The notes: generated by a model not told the origin, from the letters alone. DNA of 64,000 nucleotides from Planococcus sp. SK3692 (GCF_028890485.2 NZ_JARCHV010000001.1:434001-498000), one strand, 5' to 3'. Shown: positions 20,299 to 28,896, counted from the first letter of the stretch. Numbers and translations: made by a program.

Positions 20299-20799
20299 AT
20301 GACATTAAAGTATAATCAAATCATGGTAGCTGTCGACGGATCGAAAGAAGCGGAATGGGCCTTTAAAAAGTCCATTGGAATCGCAACACGCAACCACGCA
20401 ACGCTGAATCTGGTCAACGTGATCGATACGCGTTCGTTCGCTGCAATTGAAGCATATGACCGTTCGATTGCTGACCGTGCCCAGAAATTCGCTGAAGACT
20501 TGCTCGGGGATTATAAAAAAGAAGCCGAAGCCGGCGGTGTTGAAAAGGTCAATATCGTGGTCGATTACGGTTCCCCTAAGACAATGATTCCGCGCGAACT
20601 TGCTGAAAGAGTCGAAGCCGACTTAATCATCTGCGGCGCGACCGGTTTGAATGCAGTCGAACGCTTCCTCATCGGCAGTGTGTCAGAACATATCGTCCGC
20701 TCTTCAAAATGTGATGTACTTGTGGTCCGTACAGACGAAGCACAAAGCGATGCACCAGACGATTATTATTCGGAAGAACGTTCCGGAAAACCTGAGTAA
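20299..20799 (+). CDS. Universal stress protein A family
   Basis: A 166-residue single-domain Usp. It has the N-terminal IMVAVDGSKEAEWAFKKS strand-helix and the nucleotide-binding GATGLNAVERFLIGSVSEHIV loop (G-2x-G-9x-G-S/T), so it probably binds ATP. The last ~20 residues (QSDAPDDYYSEERSGKPE) are an acidic tail beyond the usual fold. The ATG at 20299 follows AAAGGAGG. The 298 bases between ald and this gene contain the ald palindrome and a perfect 12-bp TATTTCGAAATA palindrome (20180-20191); I saw no convincing sigma-B promoter. The stop codon is part of the shared terminator with the convergent oxidoreductase. Confidence 0.9.
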   Translation: MTLKYNQIMVAVDGSKEAEWAFKKSIGIATRNHATLNLVNVIDTRSFAAIEAYDRSIADRAQKFAEDLLGDYKKEAEAGGVEKVNIVVDYGSPKTMIPRELAERVEADLIICGATGLNAVERFLIGSVSEHIVRSSKCDVLVVRTDEAQSDAPDDYYSEERSGKPE

Positions 20800-20848
20800 C
20801 ACATACAAAAGCACGCGGCATCATAGCCGCGTGCTTTTGTATGTGTTA
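20797..20848. terminator. Bidirectional terminator built from both stop codons
   Basis: A perfect 23-bp stem (20797-20819 with 20826-20848) and 6-base loop. The outermost three bases of each arm are the stop codons of the convergent usp and oxidoreductase genes. The A/T-rich lower stem gives a T-rich end in both directions. Confidence 0.88.
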
Positions 20849-21784
20849 TGGCTTCACTTTAATGACAATTTTCCCCCTAGCGTGATGGGATTCGCTTAAC
20901 TCATGCGCTTCCCGCACGCCTTCTTCTGTCAACGGATAGATGTGGCCGACTTCCGGTTTCACTTCCCCGCTGACAAACAGATCACCCAGTTTCTTCAATT
21001 GCTGGCCGTTCGGCTCAAGCCAGAAACTACTGACGTGGATGCCTAGCTCCTCCGCTTTTTCCTCATCAGGCTGTCCGGCGATGCTGACTAGCCTGCCACC
21101 GCGCTTCAAGACGCCGTAACTTTTTTCGAGCGTTTCACCGCCCATTGTATCCAACACGAAATCAAAGTTTTCCAGCACTTCCGAGAAATCTTCTTCGCGG
21201 TAATCGATGACACGATTCGCCCCGAGAGAAGTGACGAGTTCGTCATTTTTATCGCTCGCAGTCGTCGCCACATAGCAGCCGATGCTGTTGGCGATTTGGA
21301 TCGCCATGCTTCCAACGCCGCCAGCACCTGCGTGAATCAGCACTTTATCGCCTTTTTTGATATGCCCAATCTCCACCAGGCATTGCCAGGCAGTTAGCCC
21401 CGTCAATGGAATCGCTGCGCCTTCCTCGAAAGTCATGCTTTCCGGCATGCGGGCCAACAGATTTTCATCGACCGGGACAAATTCAGCATACGTTCCTTGC
21501 CGCGTTGTATCGGGACGCGCAAAAACCCGGTCGCCTGGATGGTAATGCTTGACCTCATCGCCTACTTCTTTGACGACTCCTGCAACATCCCATCCGAGAA
21601 TGATCGGGAACTCCCACGGCAGCATTTCTTTCAAATAGCCTTCTCTCAGTTTCCAATCAATCGGATTGACTGAAGTTGCATGGACTTCCACCAACACTTG
21701 ATGTGCTGAAACGGCTGGCGTTTCCACTTCACGTTCTTTCAGTTGCTCTTTTCCTCCGTACTGGTCAATGACGATTGCTTTCAT
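20846..21784 (-). CDS. Zinc-free medium-chain dehydrogenase (quinone oxidoreductase-like)
   Basis: A 312-residue MDR-superfamily NADPH oxidoreductase. The N-terminal GroES-like domain contains VEVHATSVNPIDWKLREGY and GWDVAGVVKEVGDEV; the Rossmann domain has AGAGGVGSMAIQIA (~145-158). Cysteine zinc ligands of alcohol dehydrogenases are absent, which fits the quinone oxidoreductase/enone reductase branch. The substrate is unknown; detoxification of reactive carbonyls or quinones is typical. The ATG at 21784 has GGAGGAG upstream. It ends in the hairpin shared with usp. Confidence 0.9.
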   Translation of the reverse strand: MKAIVIDQYGGKEQLKEREVETPAVSAHQVLVEVHATSVNPIDWKLREGYLKEMLPWEFPIILGWDVAGVVKEVGDEVKHYHPGDRVFARPDTTRQGTYAEFVPVDENLLARMPESMTFEEGAAIPLTGLTAWQCLVEIGHIKKGDKVLIHAGAGGVGSMAIQIANSIGCYVATTASDKNDELVTSLGANRVIDYREEDFSEVLENFDFVLDTMGGETLEKSYGVLKRGGRLVSIAGQPDEEKAEELGIHVSSFWLEPNGQQLKKLGDLFVSGEVKPEVGHIYPLTEEGVREAHELSESHHARGKIVIKVKP

Positions 21785-21868
21785 TTGCACCCACTCCTCC
21801 CTTTTACCACCTATATACCCTGACACCATTTTGCTACACCTGAAAAAACACAGGAACTTGCCTAATTA

Positions 21869-21877
21869 TGCTATTAT
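21869..21877 (+). promoter_or_regulatory. Extended -10 promoter element for queCDE
   Basis: TGCTATTAT fits the extended -10 form TGnTATAAT. The -35 area is poor, as is common for extended -10 promoters. Transcription would start near 21884, about 11 bases before the preQ1 aptamer. Confidence 0.5.
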
Positions 21878-21894
21878 GGTAACTGTTTCATAAA

Positions 21895-21931
21895 AGAGGT
21901 TCGCAAACTCCCTCTCTAAAAAACTAAGGAG
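21895..21931 (+). ncRNA. PreQ1-I riboswitch
   Basis: The sequence matches the minimal preQ1 class I aptamer. P1 pairs AGAGG (21895-21899) with CCTCT (21911-21915), the loop holds TTCGCAAACTC, and the A-rich tail AAAAAACTAAGGAG forms the H-type pseudoknot. The last bases, AGGAG, are the queC ribosome site, so ligand binding should hide it and repress translation. No terminator hairpin separates it from queC. The ligand preQ1 is the downstream product of the pathway started by queCDE. Confidence 0.93.
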
Positions 21932-21941
21932 CTGTATATTA

Positions 21942-22604
21942 ATGAAAAATGAAAAAGCAGTCGTTGTTTTCAGCGGCGGGCAAGACAGTACAACTTGCCT
22001 ATTTTGGGCGTTGGAACAATTCAGCGAAGTGCTCGCCGTCACTTTTGATTATGGCCAGCGCCATGCTCAGGAAATCGACCACGCAAAACGCATTGCCAAG
22101 ACACTCGGCGTAAGCTTGCAGGTGCTCGACATGGGGCTCATCAACCAATTATCCGCCAATGCTTTGACGCGTGATTCGATCAAAGTAGAAGAACAAACGG
22201 ATGGCCCTCCCTCCACATTCGTTCCCGGCCGCAATTTATTGTTCCTGTCTTTTGCTGCGATTTACGCCGATGCATTCGGCGCACGCCATCTCGTGACCGG
22301 CGTCAGCGAAACGGATTTCAGCGGTTATCCGGATTGCCGGGATACCTTTATCCGTTCGCTCAATGTCACGCTCAACTTATCGATGGACAAGCAATTTGTC
22401 ATCCATACGCCGCTTATGTGGCTCGATAAGGCAGGTGTCTGGGAACTATCCGACCAGCTCGGCGCTTTCGAGTTCGTCCAGAACGAAACCTTGACCTGTT
22501 ACCATGGCATTCCAGCTACAGGCTGCGGGACATGCCCATCTTGCGTGCTGCGAAATGAAGGCTTGCAGACGTATTTGTCCCAAAAGGCAGGTGCGAACTC
22601 TTGA
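21942..22604 (+). CDS. queC: 7-cyano-7-deazaguanine synthase QueC
   Basis: A 220-residue ATP-dependent enzyme that makes preQ0 from 7-carboxy-7-deazaguanine and ammonia. The PP-loop SGGQDSTTC lies near residue 11; [26 protein letters not shown] and [12 protein letters not shown] follow. The C-terminal zinc cysteines are in [18 protein letters not shown]. The ATG at 21942 lies 10 bases after the AGGAG at the end of the preQ1 riboswitch. The stop overlaps queD as TGATG. It is first in queC-queD-queE. Confidence 0.96.
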   Translation: MKNEKAVVVFSGGQDSTTCLFWALEQFSEVLAVTFDYGQRHAQEIDHAKRIAKTLGVSLQVLDMGLINQLSANALTRDSIKVEEQTDGPPSTFVPGRNLLFLSFAAIYADAFGARHLVTGVSETDFSGYPDCRDTFIRSLNVTLNLSMDKQFVIHTPLMWLDKAGVWELSDQLGAFEFVQNETLTCYHGIPATGCGTCPSCVLRNEGLQTYLSQKAGANS

Positions 22605-23020
22605 TGCAGCAATTCTACCCATCTGTTCCGCATTCCTATAGCTTTGAGTTGAATAAAGATATGCATTTTTCCGCGGCGCATTATATCCCTGCTGACGAAG
22701 CAGGCAAATGTGCGAAAATGCATGGCCATACTTATCACTTAAATATCACGATTGCTGGCGACCAATTGAACCGCACCGGTTTTCTCATCGACTTTAAGCA
22801 ATTGAAAGATTTGATCCATAAACGCTACGACCATAGCGTATTGAATGACCATCCCGAATTCACCGATACATTTCCAACAACTGAGCAGCTGGCACAGCAA
22901 ATACACGAGCTGGTCCAGGAGACGCTCGACCGTTCGGACAACCAGCCGAAGTGCATTCAAGTCATCGTTCGGGAAACCCCGACAAGCTATGTCATCTACC
23001 GGCCGAAAGAGGTGTCTTAA
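22604..23020 (+). CDS. queD: 6-carboxytetrahydropterin synthase QueD
   Basis: A 138-residue PTPS-family enzyme producing 6-carboxy-tetrahydropterin from dihydroneopterin triphosphate. Zinc histidines: FSAAHYIP and CAKMHGHTYHL; catalytic Cys in GKCAKMHGH; also LIDFKQLKDL and the DHSVLND motif. The ATG at 22604 overlaps the queC stop; a TTG one codon earlier is unlikely. The stop shares its last base with the queE ATG. Translation is therefore coupled across queCDE. Confidence 0.95.
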   Translation: MQQFYPSVPHSYSFELNKDMHFSAAHYIPADEAGKCAKMHGHTYHLNITIAGDQLNRTGFLIDFKQLKDLIHKRYDHSVLNDHPEFTDTFPTTEQLAQQIHELVQETLDRSDNQPKCIQVIVRETPTSYVIYRPKEVS

Positions 23021-23727
23021 TGAAGATCCCTGTAATGGAAGTATTCGGCCCGACGATCCAAGGCGAAGGCATGGTCATGGGCCAGAAGACGATGTTCGTG
23101 CGTACCGCCGGCTGTGATTATTCTTGTTCATGGTGCGATTCTAAATTCACTTGGGACGGCACCGGTAAAAGCGTCATGATGACGGCACATGACATCGCCC
23201 AGCAGCTTGAGGAGCTGGGAAAAGATGCTTTTTCACATGTCACCATTTCCGGAGGCAACCCGGCACTTCATAAAGGCATCGCAGAACTGGTCGCGTTATG
23301 CCAAGAAAAAGGGTGGCGCACCGCTGTCGAAACGCAAGGCAGCATCTGGCAGGACTGGCTCTTGGAAATCGATGAAGTCACCGTCTCCCCGAAGCCTCCG
23401 AGTTCTGGCATGATTTTAGACTACTCCAAACTCGATGCGATGCTTGGCAAGCTATCGTCATCTCAAGCCAGCCTGAAAGTCGTTGTCTTCGATGATTCCG
23501 ATTTCTTTTTCGCAGAACAGCTGCACTTGCGCTATCCAGCATTCCCGTTCTTTTTGCAAGTAGGAAATGATGACACTGAGACAAGCAATGATGAAAAACT
23601 GGTCCAACATTTGCTTGGACGCTATCAATGGCTGATTGATAGGCATTTATCATCGGCCCCTCTTAATAATGCCAAAGTGTTGCCGCAGCTCCATACATTG
23701 TTATGGGGCAACAAGCGCGGCGTGTAA
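23020..23727 (+). CDS. queE: 7-carboxy-7-deazaguanine synthase QueE (radical SAM)
   Basis: A 235-residue radical SAM enzyme that rearranges 6-carboxytetrahydropterin to 7-carboxy-7-deazaguanine. The cluster motif is C-x3-C-x2-C in GCDYSCSWCDSKF (~31-38), with FGPTIQGEGMVMGQKTMFVR before it and the SAM-binding TISGGNPALH. The ATG at 23020 overlaps the queD stop and follows GAGGTG. A terminator follows directly. queF, which often completes this operon in Bacillus, is not here. Confidence 0.95.
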   Translation: MKIPVMEVFGPTIQGEGMVMGQKTMFVRTAGCDYSCSWCDSKFTWDGTGKSVMMTAHDIAQQLEELGKDAFSHVTISGGNPALHKGIAELVALCQEKGWRTAVETQGSIWQDWLLEIDEVTVSPKPPSSGMILDYSKLDAMLGKLSSSQASLKVVVFDDSDFFFAEQLHLRYPAFPFFLQVGNDDTETSNDEKLVQHLLGRYQWLIDRHLSSAPLNNAKVLPQLHTLLWGNKRGV

Positions 23728-23733
23728 ATATCA

Positions 23734-23777
23734 AAAAACCGGCCATTCCGCCACTAACTGGGGAATGGCCGGTTTTT
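23734..23777 (+). terminator. Terminator after queCDE
   Basis: A perfect 16-bp stem (23734-23749 with 23762-23777) ending in a T run. The A-rich opposite side lets it also stop minus-strand transcripts from the neighbouring yjdM-like gene. Confidence 0.92.
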
Positions 23778-23805
23778 CTATTGGATGCATGCACCGCTTA
23801 AAAGG

Positions 23806-24135
23806 TCACGCTTTTTTTACAAACTCTGATTTCAACTGCATCGCACCAAAGCCATCGATTTTGCAATCGATATTATGGTCTCCGTCCACAAGTCGGATAC
23901 TTTTGACTTTCGTGCCGATTTTCAAAGTATTGGAACTGCCTTTCACTTTCAAATCTTTGATGACCGTAACAGCATCTCCATCTTGCAAAATATTCCCAAC
24001 AGCATCGCGCACCATTTCTTCTTGCTGCTGGTCAGCCGGGTTCCATTCATTTGCACATTCCGGACAGACAACCATTCCTGCATCTTCATACGTATACTCA
24101 CAACCACAATTTGGGCAATTCGGCAACTCCATCAT
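23806..24135 (-). CDS. YjdM/PhnA-like zinc-ribbon protein
   Basis: A 109-residue protein with an N-terminal zinc ribbon ([25 protein letters not shown], four metal cysteines between residues 7 and 27) and a C-terminal SH3-like PhnA domain with [17 protein letters not shown] and [11 protein letters not shown]. The family is often labelled 'alkylphosphonate utilization' after a historic PhnA annotation, but no phosphonate role is established. The ATG at 24135 has a GGGAG at a rather long spacing of about 12. Likely monocistronic. Confidence 0.88.
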   Translation of the reverse strand: MMELPNCPNCGCEYTYEDAGMVVCPECANEWNPADQQQEEMVRDAVGNILQDGDAVTVIKDLKVKGSSNTLKIGTKVKSIRLVDGDHNIDCKIDGFGAMQLKSEFVKKA

Positions 24136-24226
24136 CTATCTACTCATCTCCCATAATTCACGATGCTTCTTGCACCGACAGATGCTTTTAGTATACCAAA
24201 GCATTGTGCAGCGCGTTGGCCCATTT

Positions 24227-24646
24227 TCACTTGACCACCAGCACCGGGCATTCTGCGTGGTTAACGACTTTATGGCTGACACTGCCAAGCATCACTTCAC
24301 GGATCGGCGACAATCCGCGGCTGCCGAGGACAACAAGATCGTATGCCTTTTCCTTGGTCATCTTGACAATGGCAGGACCCGGAATGCCATGCAGCACTTC
24401 GATTTGGTGGAATATTTTTTCTCTGTCCAACATCTCTGTCACCGGCTGGATTTTCTTCCGCCTAGCCAAATCAAATTCCATTGCCGATGCATCGTGGATC
24501 ACTTCATTTTCATCTTCCTTATAGTCCGATACATAGACAACCGTCACTTCCGCCCCATCAACCAAACTAGCGATTTTCACTGCTTCTCTGGCTGCACGGA
24601 TCGAGTTTTCCGACCCATCGACAGCCAATAGGATGTGCTGATACAT
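24227..24646 (-). CDS. Universal stress protein A family (second copy)
   Basis: A 139-residue Usp with ILLAVDGSENSIRAAREA at the N-terminus and the ATP-binding loop GSRGLSPIREVMLGSVSHKVV near residues 108-128. It is distinct from the Usp encoded at 20299-20799 and lacks that protein's acidic tail. The ATG at 24646 follows AAAGGAGTGGGAGT. The upstream 120 bases contain the ytxK terminator; no clear promoter was recognised. Confidence 0.9.
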   Translation of the reverse strand: MYQHILLAVDGSENSIRAAREAVKIASLVDGAEVTVVYVSDYKEDENEVIHDASAMEFDLARRKKIQPVTEMLDREKIFHQIEVLHGIPGPAIVKMTKEKAYDLVVLGSRGLSPIREVMLGSVSHKVVNHAECPVLVVK

Positions 24647-24732
24647 ACTCCCACTCCTTTCAAACTGATCGTTCTCTTGTCTCTTTACGCTATTCGCCGT
24701 TTGCTGGAAAGTTCCTGCCTTTTTCCAGAATC

Positions 24733-24765
24733 GAAAAAACCGGCCCTATCCGGATAGGGCCGGCT
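24733..24765 (-). terminator. Terminator after ytxK
   Basis: A perfect 12-bp inverted repeat (24740-24751 with 24752-24763); the central bases ATCCGGAT form the loop region. On the minus strand it is followed by a run of six T. It lies 5 bases after the ytxK stop. Confidence 0.88.
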
Positions 24766-24769
24766 TGCG

Positions 24770-25693
24770 TCATGATTTGTTTTCTTTGAACCATCCATTG
24801 ACTTGCGTGAAGAATTTCGCCATCGTTTCCGGCTTCGACATATTCGGGACGCGCGCTAGGAGCACTTCTTTCGGTGCTTTCAAGCCGTCCTTTTTCTTCT
24901 GCAACACCAAAACGGCTTTTGCATGCTGAGCGTTTTTGAAGATGTTCTCCGGCAGCTCCATCACCGCTTGGATATGTGCCTGCTGTTTCAAGAAGCTGTG
25001 CAATTGCCCGGCAAGCGGCGACTCGAAGATATTCCGTGGAATGACAAAGAACAAATAACCGCCTTCTTTCGTATGCTTCAAAGATTGCTCAATGAACAGG
25101 TGATGGGCATAGGACATGCCTTCTTCTGCTTTCAATTCATAATTCGAGGCAGTCGCTTCGTCCGGGTAATAACCGACCGGCAAATCGGAAACGACGCAAT
25201 CGACCGGATCGATCAATAGCGGCTGCAAGGCATCCTGCAGATAAAATGTCACTGGCTGCTCGATCAAATTGCCGATATTCGAAGCCAGGCGGATCAACAG
25301 GTCATCCAGTTCGACAGCTGTCCCGCTCATGCGGCCGTCCAAATAATTCATCACCGTAAACAGCAGATTGCCCGTTCCCGCCGCAGGATCAAGAATCGTT
25401 GCTTGCTGCTCCTTGACGAATAGCTCCACCAAATAGCCAATCAACAAACCAAGAGCGTCCGGCGTCATTTGGTGATGAGGCTGGACATGTTCTTTCATGC
25501 CTTTTAAAATCGACAGCTGGATCGCTTTTCGCATATCTTCTTTTGTTGCTCCTGCCGCAATAATCAATTGACCATCCAGCCAACGCTCGGTCGTCGTCAG
25601 CAAACTTTCTAGATAGGAAGATTCTTCCTGTTTTTGGATCGACACCGTTTCATTGTCAATCGCCGTGAAAATGCTTTCCATCGATGAATTCAT
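24770..25693 (-). CDS. ytxK: YtxK-like class I SAM-dependent DNA/RNA methyltransferase
   Basis: A 307-residue N6-adenine-type methyltransferase. After a ~75-residue helical N-domain come the SAM motif ILDPAAGTGNLLFTVMNYL (~99-117) and the catalytic (N/D)PPY-like motif IV, here SDLPVGYYPDE, where DLPVGYY replaces NPPF/Y. GGYLFFVIPRNIF follows. It resembles type I restriction HsdM folds, but no specificity or restriction subunit lies nearby, so it is not an R-M system. The target is unknown. The ATG at 25693 is 4 bases after GGACGGAG. It lies downstream of tpx, separated by a hairpin. Confidence 0.85.
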   Translation of the reverse strand: MNSSMESIFTAIDNETVSIQKQEESSYLESLLTTTERWLDGQLIIAAGATKEDMRKAIQLSILKGMKEHVQPHHQMTPDALGLLIGYLVELFVKEQQATILDPAAGTGNLLFTVMNYLDGRMSGTAVELDDLLIRLASNIGNLIEQPVTFYLQDALQPLLIDPVDCVVSDLPVGYYPDEATASNYELKAEEGMSYAHHLFIEQSLKHTKEGGYLFFVIPRNIFESPLAGQLHSFLKQQAHIQAVMELPENIFKNAQHAKAVLVLQKKKDGLKAPKEVLLARVPNMSKPETMAKFFTQVNGWFKENKS

Positions 25694-25711
25694 AAATCTC
25701 CGTCCTCAATA

Positions 25712-25742
25712 AGGAAACCCACTCGGCAAGAGTGGGTTTCCT
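25712..25742 (-). terminator. Hairpin between tpx and ytxK
   Basis: A perfect 13-bp stem (25712-25724 with 25730-25742), 5-base loop. The minus-strand tail (TTATTG) is only weakly T-rich and the ytxK ribosome site follows within a few bases. It may attenuate rather than fully stop tpx transcripts. Confidence 0.7.
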
Positions 25743-25746
25743 GGTA

Positions 25747-26253
25747 TTAGTTTGTCAGCGCTTTGACTGCTTCAAGTGCTTTGTCGTAATCGGGGTGATC
25801 GGTGCCTTCTGCCACATATTCCACATATGCCACTTTTCCATCCTTGTCGATAACGAAAATGGAACGTGCCAATAAACGCAGCTCCTGCATCGTCAAGCCG
25901 TACGCTTCACCGAACGAAAGGTCGCGGTGGTCGGACAATGTCGTAATCGAGTCTACACCGTTAATTTCTGTCCAGCGCTTTTGCGCGAATGGCAAGTCGC
26001 AGGAAACCGTCAAGACTTCCACGTCTTCTCCTAATGATGCTGCTTCTTCGCTGAAGCGTTTTGTCTGATCGGAACATACTCCTGTATCAAGTGACGGAAC
26101 GACACTGACCAAAAGCACTTTGCCTTTGAAATCATGTAAGGTCTTCGGTTCCAGGCTGTTCGATAACGCCGTGAAATCCGGTGCCTGATCGCCCACTTTC
26201 ACTTCATTGCCTGGCAATGTTACAGGGTTTTGCTTGAATGTGATTTGTACCAA
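25747..26253 (-). CDS. tpx: Thiol peroxidase (Tpx)
   Basis: A 168-residue peroxiredoxin that reduces hydroperoxides with thioredoxin. Peroxidatic Cys in PSLDTGVCSDQT (~60) and resolving Cys in VSCDLPFAQKRW (~94), the two-Cys arrangement of Tpx. The start is a TTG at 26253, 9 bases after GGGAGG; no ATG is available nearby. It lies downstream of sppA-yteJ with only 36 bases between and no terminator, so read-through from that unit is possible. Confidence 0.95.
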   Translation of the reverse strand: MVQITFKQNPVTLPGNEVKVGDQAPDFTALSNSLEPKTLHDFKGKVLLVSVVPSLDTGVCSDQTKRFSEEAASLGEDVEVLTVSCDLPFAQKRWTEINGVDSITTLSDHRDLSFGEAYGLTMQELRLLARSIFVIDKDGKVAYVEYVAEGTDHPDYDKALEAVKALTN

Positions 26254-26289
26254 ATTGCAACGCCTCCCTTTCAGATTACCCTTATCATA

Positions 26290-26859
26290 CTAAATGCTTT
26301 CACTCTCTTGCAACTGAGACCCTTCCAGCCGTTTTCTAGCCATCTGCTGTTTGCGGTATGATTCCTCGTGGACAACAGTCGTATCCGCGATGAAATCATG
26401 CACGCCTTGCTTGAGCGGCGTAAAGCCGACAATCCAGTACAGCGGCAAGATCGTCACCGAAATAAAGCGGCCGATCCATTCGCGGAACAATAAAGTGGAC
26501 CACGATAAACGATCCGTCTTCAGTGAAACAACTCGCAGGCCGAAAATCATCTTGCCTACCGTTTGTGCGAAAAACTTGGTCATCAACACGAAATAACCGT
26601 AAAAGACAATCGCGGTCAAGATCGCATAAGGCGCATACCATGCCGTTTCAGATGTGTCCCACCCGAACAGCGCAAACAGCGGGCGGATCAAAATAGATGA
26701 AACGGCCGAAATGACCAGGATATCGATCAAATACGCCCAGAAGCGCATCCAGAAACCAGCCGGCTTGCGTTCATAAAAAAGGATTCTATCGTTTTCCGGC
26801 CGGACCGGCGGAGTTGCAGCCGCTCGCTCCGCCGCATCATTATTGACGTGATCAGTCAT
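26290..26859 (-). CDS. yteJ: RDD-family membrane protein (YteJ-like)
   Basis: A 189-residue protein with RDD-domain features: AGFWMRFWAYLIDILVISAV (Arg and Asp of the family name), membrane helices near 38-60, 76-98 and 130-150, and QTVGKMIFGLRVV with REWIGRF. The C-terminal ~30 residues are charged. In B. subtilis YteJ acts with SppA against lantibiotics; here too it follows sppA, 14 bases downstream. The ATG at 26859 follows GGAGG. Confidence 0.88.
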   Translation of the reverse strand: MTDHVNNDAAERAAATPPVRPENDRILFYERKPAGFWMRFWAYLIDILVISAVSSILIRPLFALFGWDTSETAWYAPYAILTAIVFYGYFVLMTKFFAQTVGKMIFGLRVVSLKTDRLSWSTLLFREWIGRFISVTILPLYWIVGFTPLKQGVHDFIADTTVVHEESYRKQQMARKRLEGSQLQESESI

Positions 26860-26873
26860 GCTTCTCCACCTCC

Positions 26874-27887
26874 TTAGTTTTCACCGTATAGATACATCAT
26901 GCGCGGACCGCTGTTTTGGGACAGCATATCCGAGATGAACTTCGTTTCCATGTCCATACCGAAGAGTGATCCGGCCTTCATCGCGAATAGTGAAGACCAG
27001 TTATCGCCAGCACCATATTCGAAGACTTCGCCATCCGCTAAATCGAAATCGTCGCGCATCGCCTGGATAACATCTTCTTCAAAACCGAAATCGTCCGCAA
27101 GGTTCGCTTCAACTGCTTGGCGGCCGTTCATGATGCGACCATCCGCGTATTCCTTCACTTCCGCTTCGGTCATGTCGCGGCCTTCTTCGATGACATCAAC
27201 GAATTCCTCATATGAACTGTCGAGCATATCCTGCAAAAGCTGACGCTCGTCATCTGTCATTTCACGCGTCGGGCTCATGATGTCTTTGTACGGTCCCGAT
27301 TTGATTGTGACGAAATCCACACCGTAGCGCTCTGCCAATTCGCCATAATTGACGCTTTGCATAATTACACCGATCGATCCTGTCAAAGTCTCTTCGCTGA
27401 CAAAGATCTTTTCAGCTGGCGCAGCGATATAATAACCGCCTGATGCAGCCATGGCTCCCATCGAAACGTAAAGCGGCTTGCCGGTTTCTTCCTGGATTTC
27501 CGTAATCTTATCGTGAATCTGTGCAGACTCAACGACTCCTCCACCTGGTGAATTGACTTTCAAGACAACCCCTTTAACGCTGCTGTCTTCTTTAACAGCT
27601 TGCAATTGTTCCATGAACAAATCGTGGTTATAACCGGCAGCGCCAAAAACGGAAGCTTCTCCCGTATCTTGGATCGCCCCGTCCACATTCAACACGGCAA
27701 TCCGGTTGGAAGCATCGCCTGATTCAACCACTTGTTCACTTAAAGCCGTCTGTTCCATGCCTGTCCAATCATCTAATCCTGAAGTAAAGTCTGATTGCAG
27801 CACTGAAAAAGCCGAGTTAATCACTAGAGATATTCCCAACAAAGCAGCAGCGGCCACCAAGGCAATCCATCGTTTTGTGTTCATCAT
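26874..27887 (-). CDS. sppA: Signal peptide peptidase SppA
   Basis: A 337-residue membrane-anchored serine protease that cleaves leftover signal peptides. N-terminal anchor (~7-30), then a ClpP-like domain. The catalytic Ser is in MGAMAASGGYYIAAP (~150) and the general-base Lys in IKSGPYKDIMSP (~200), the Ser-Lys dyad of SppA. VNSPGGGVVESAQIH is the substrate-binding strand. Length matches the short Gram-positive form. The ATG at 27887 follows GGAGG within ten bases. Co-directional with yteJ. Confidence 0.94.
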   Translation of the reverse strand: MMNTKRWIALVAAAALLGISLVINSAFSVLQSDFTSGLDDWTGMEQTALSEQVVESGDASNRIAVLNVDGAIQDTGEASVFGAAGYNHDLFMEQLQAVKEDSSVKGVVLKVNSPGGGVVESAQIHDKITEIQEETGKPLYVSMGAMAASGGYYIAAPAEKIFVSEETLTGSIGVIMQSVNYGELAERYGVDFVTIKSGPYKDIMSPTREMTDDERQLLQDMLDSSYEEFVDVIEEGRDMTEAEVKEYADGRIMNGRQAVEANLADDFGFEEDVIQAMRDDFDLADGEVFEYGAGDNWSSLFAMKAGSLFGMDMETKFISDMLSQNSGPRMMYLYGEN

Positions 27888-27945
27888 ATTTCAGTTCCCT
27901 CCTTAAGTATTCCATTTAACTATACGGCATAGCCGTCAAAATGTT

Positions 27946-28896
27946 TCACTTTCCGCCAAATTCGGCGCCAACTAAATGGCGGTTCTTTCTTGTCCGCCTC
28001 GCCTCCATGATTTTCGAGCCGGTAAAGAGGACCAAAGCACTCCAGATAAACGAGAATGAAATGACCGAAATCACGCCGAACTCTTCCCCGTACAGAAAAA
28101 CGCCAATCAACAGCATCAAACTCGGCGCAATGTATTGAAGAAAGCCAATCATATACAACGGAATGAGCGGCGCTCCCATGGCAAACAATAGCAGCGGCAA
28201 GGCGGTGAGGAACCCGCTGAGAATGACGAGCAAATCGGTCGGCACGCCGCTATGCAAAAACGCTGCGCGGTCGATCGAAAACAAATAGACGTAATAGGCA
28301 GTCGCAAACGGCAACACGAACAGCGTCTCGATCGCCAGCCCCCTTAACGCATTTAATTGGATGGTCTTCTTGATCAATCCGTAGAACGCAAAGCTAAATG
28401 CCATGCCGAGCGCAAGCCAAGGAAGCGTTCCATAGGAGATCGTGATGACTGACACGCCGATTGCTGCAAGCACGAACGCAATTTTCACGGCCGGCGACAG
28501 CTTTTCCTTTAAAAAGAATGAGCCGAGCAGCACAGAAATCAGCGGATTGATGTAATAACCGAGGCTCGTTTCGACAATCCGGTCATTGGTCACGGCATAA
28601 ATATAGAAAAACCAGTTGGCCGAAATTAGGAATGAAGCGAGCATAAGCAGGAAGAAGGTTTTCTTCGATTTCCACAAAGATTTGATATCCTCCACAAAGC
28701 GCTTGCCGCCCCCTGTTAGAACGATAAAACCGAGCGTCAGCCAAAACGCCCAAAAAATTCGGCCGGCCAATAATTCATCGGCGGGCACATGGTCGACTTG
28801 TTTCCAGAAAATCGGGAGGAACCCCCAAATCGTATAAGTTAAAATTGTCAGCAATGTACCTTTTTTCTCATCAGTCATCTTCGCATCGCGCACCAT
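27946..28896 (-). CDS. rarD: RarD-like EamA-family drug/metabolite transporter
   Basis: A protein of up to 316 residues with about ten hydrophobic helices arranged as two EamA repeats. TIWGFLPIFWKQVDHVPADELLAGRIFWAFW is the RarD-type N-terminus; TSLGYYINPLISVLLGSFFLKEKLSP is a family signature. The substrate is unknown (RarD is linked to chloramphenicol sensitivity by name only). The start is uncertain: ATG at 28896 or ATG at 28878, neither with a strong ribosome site. A small hairpin (27924-27936) lies downstream without a T run. Confidence 0.85.
   Translation of the reverse strand: MVRDAKMTDEKKGTLLTILTYTIWGFLPIFWKQVDHVPADELLAGRIFWAFWLTLGFIVLTGGGKRFVEDIKSLWKSKKTFFLLMLASFLISANWFFYIYAVTNDRIVETSLGYYINPLISVLLGSFFLKEKLSPAVKIAFVLAAIGVSVITISYGTLPWLALGMAFSFAFYGLIKKTIQLNALRGLAIETLFVLPFATAYYVYLFSIDRAAFLHSGVPTDLLVILSGFLTALPLLLFAMGAPLIPLYMIGFLQYIAPSLMLLIGVFLYGEEFGVISVISFSFIWSALVLFTGSKIMEARRTRKNRHLVGAEFGGK

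Noticed and set aside
24770-25693. Possible type I restriction-modification methyltransferase
   Set aside because: No specificity or restriction subunit is nearby and the product matches the stand-alone YtxK type; neighbours are housekeeping genes.
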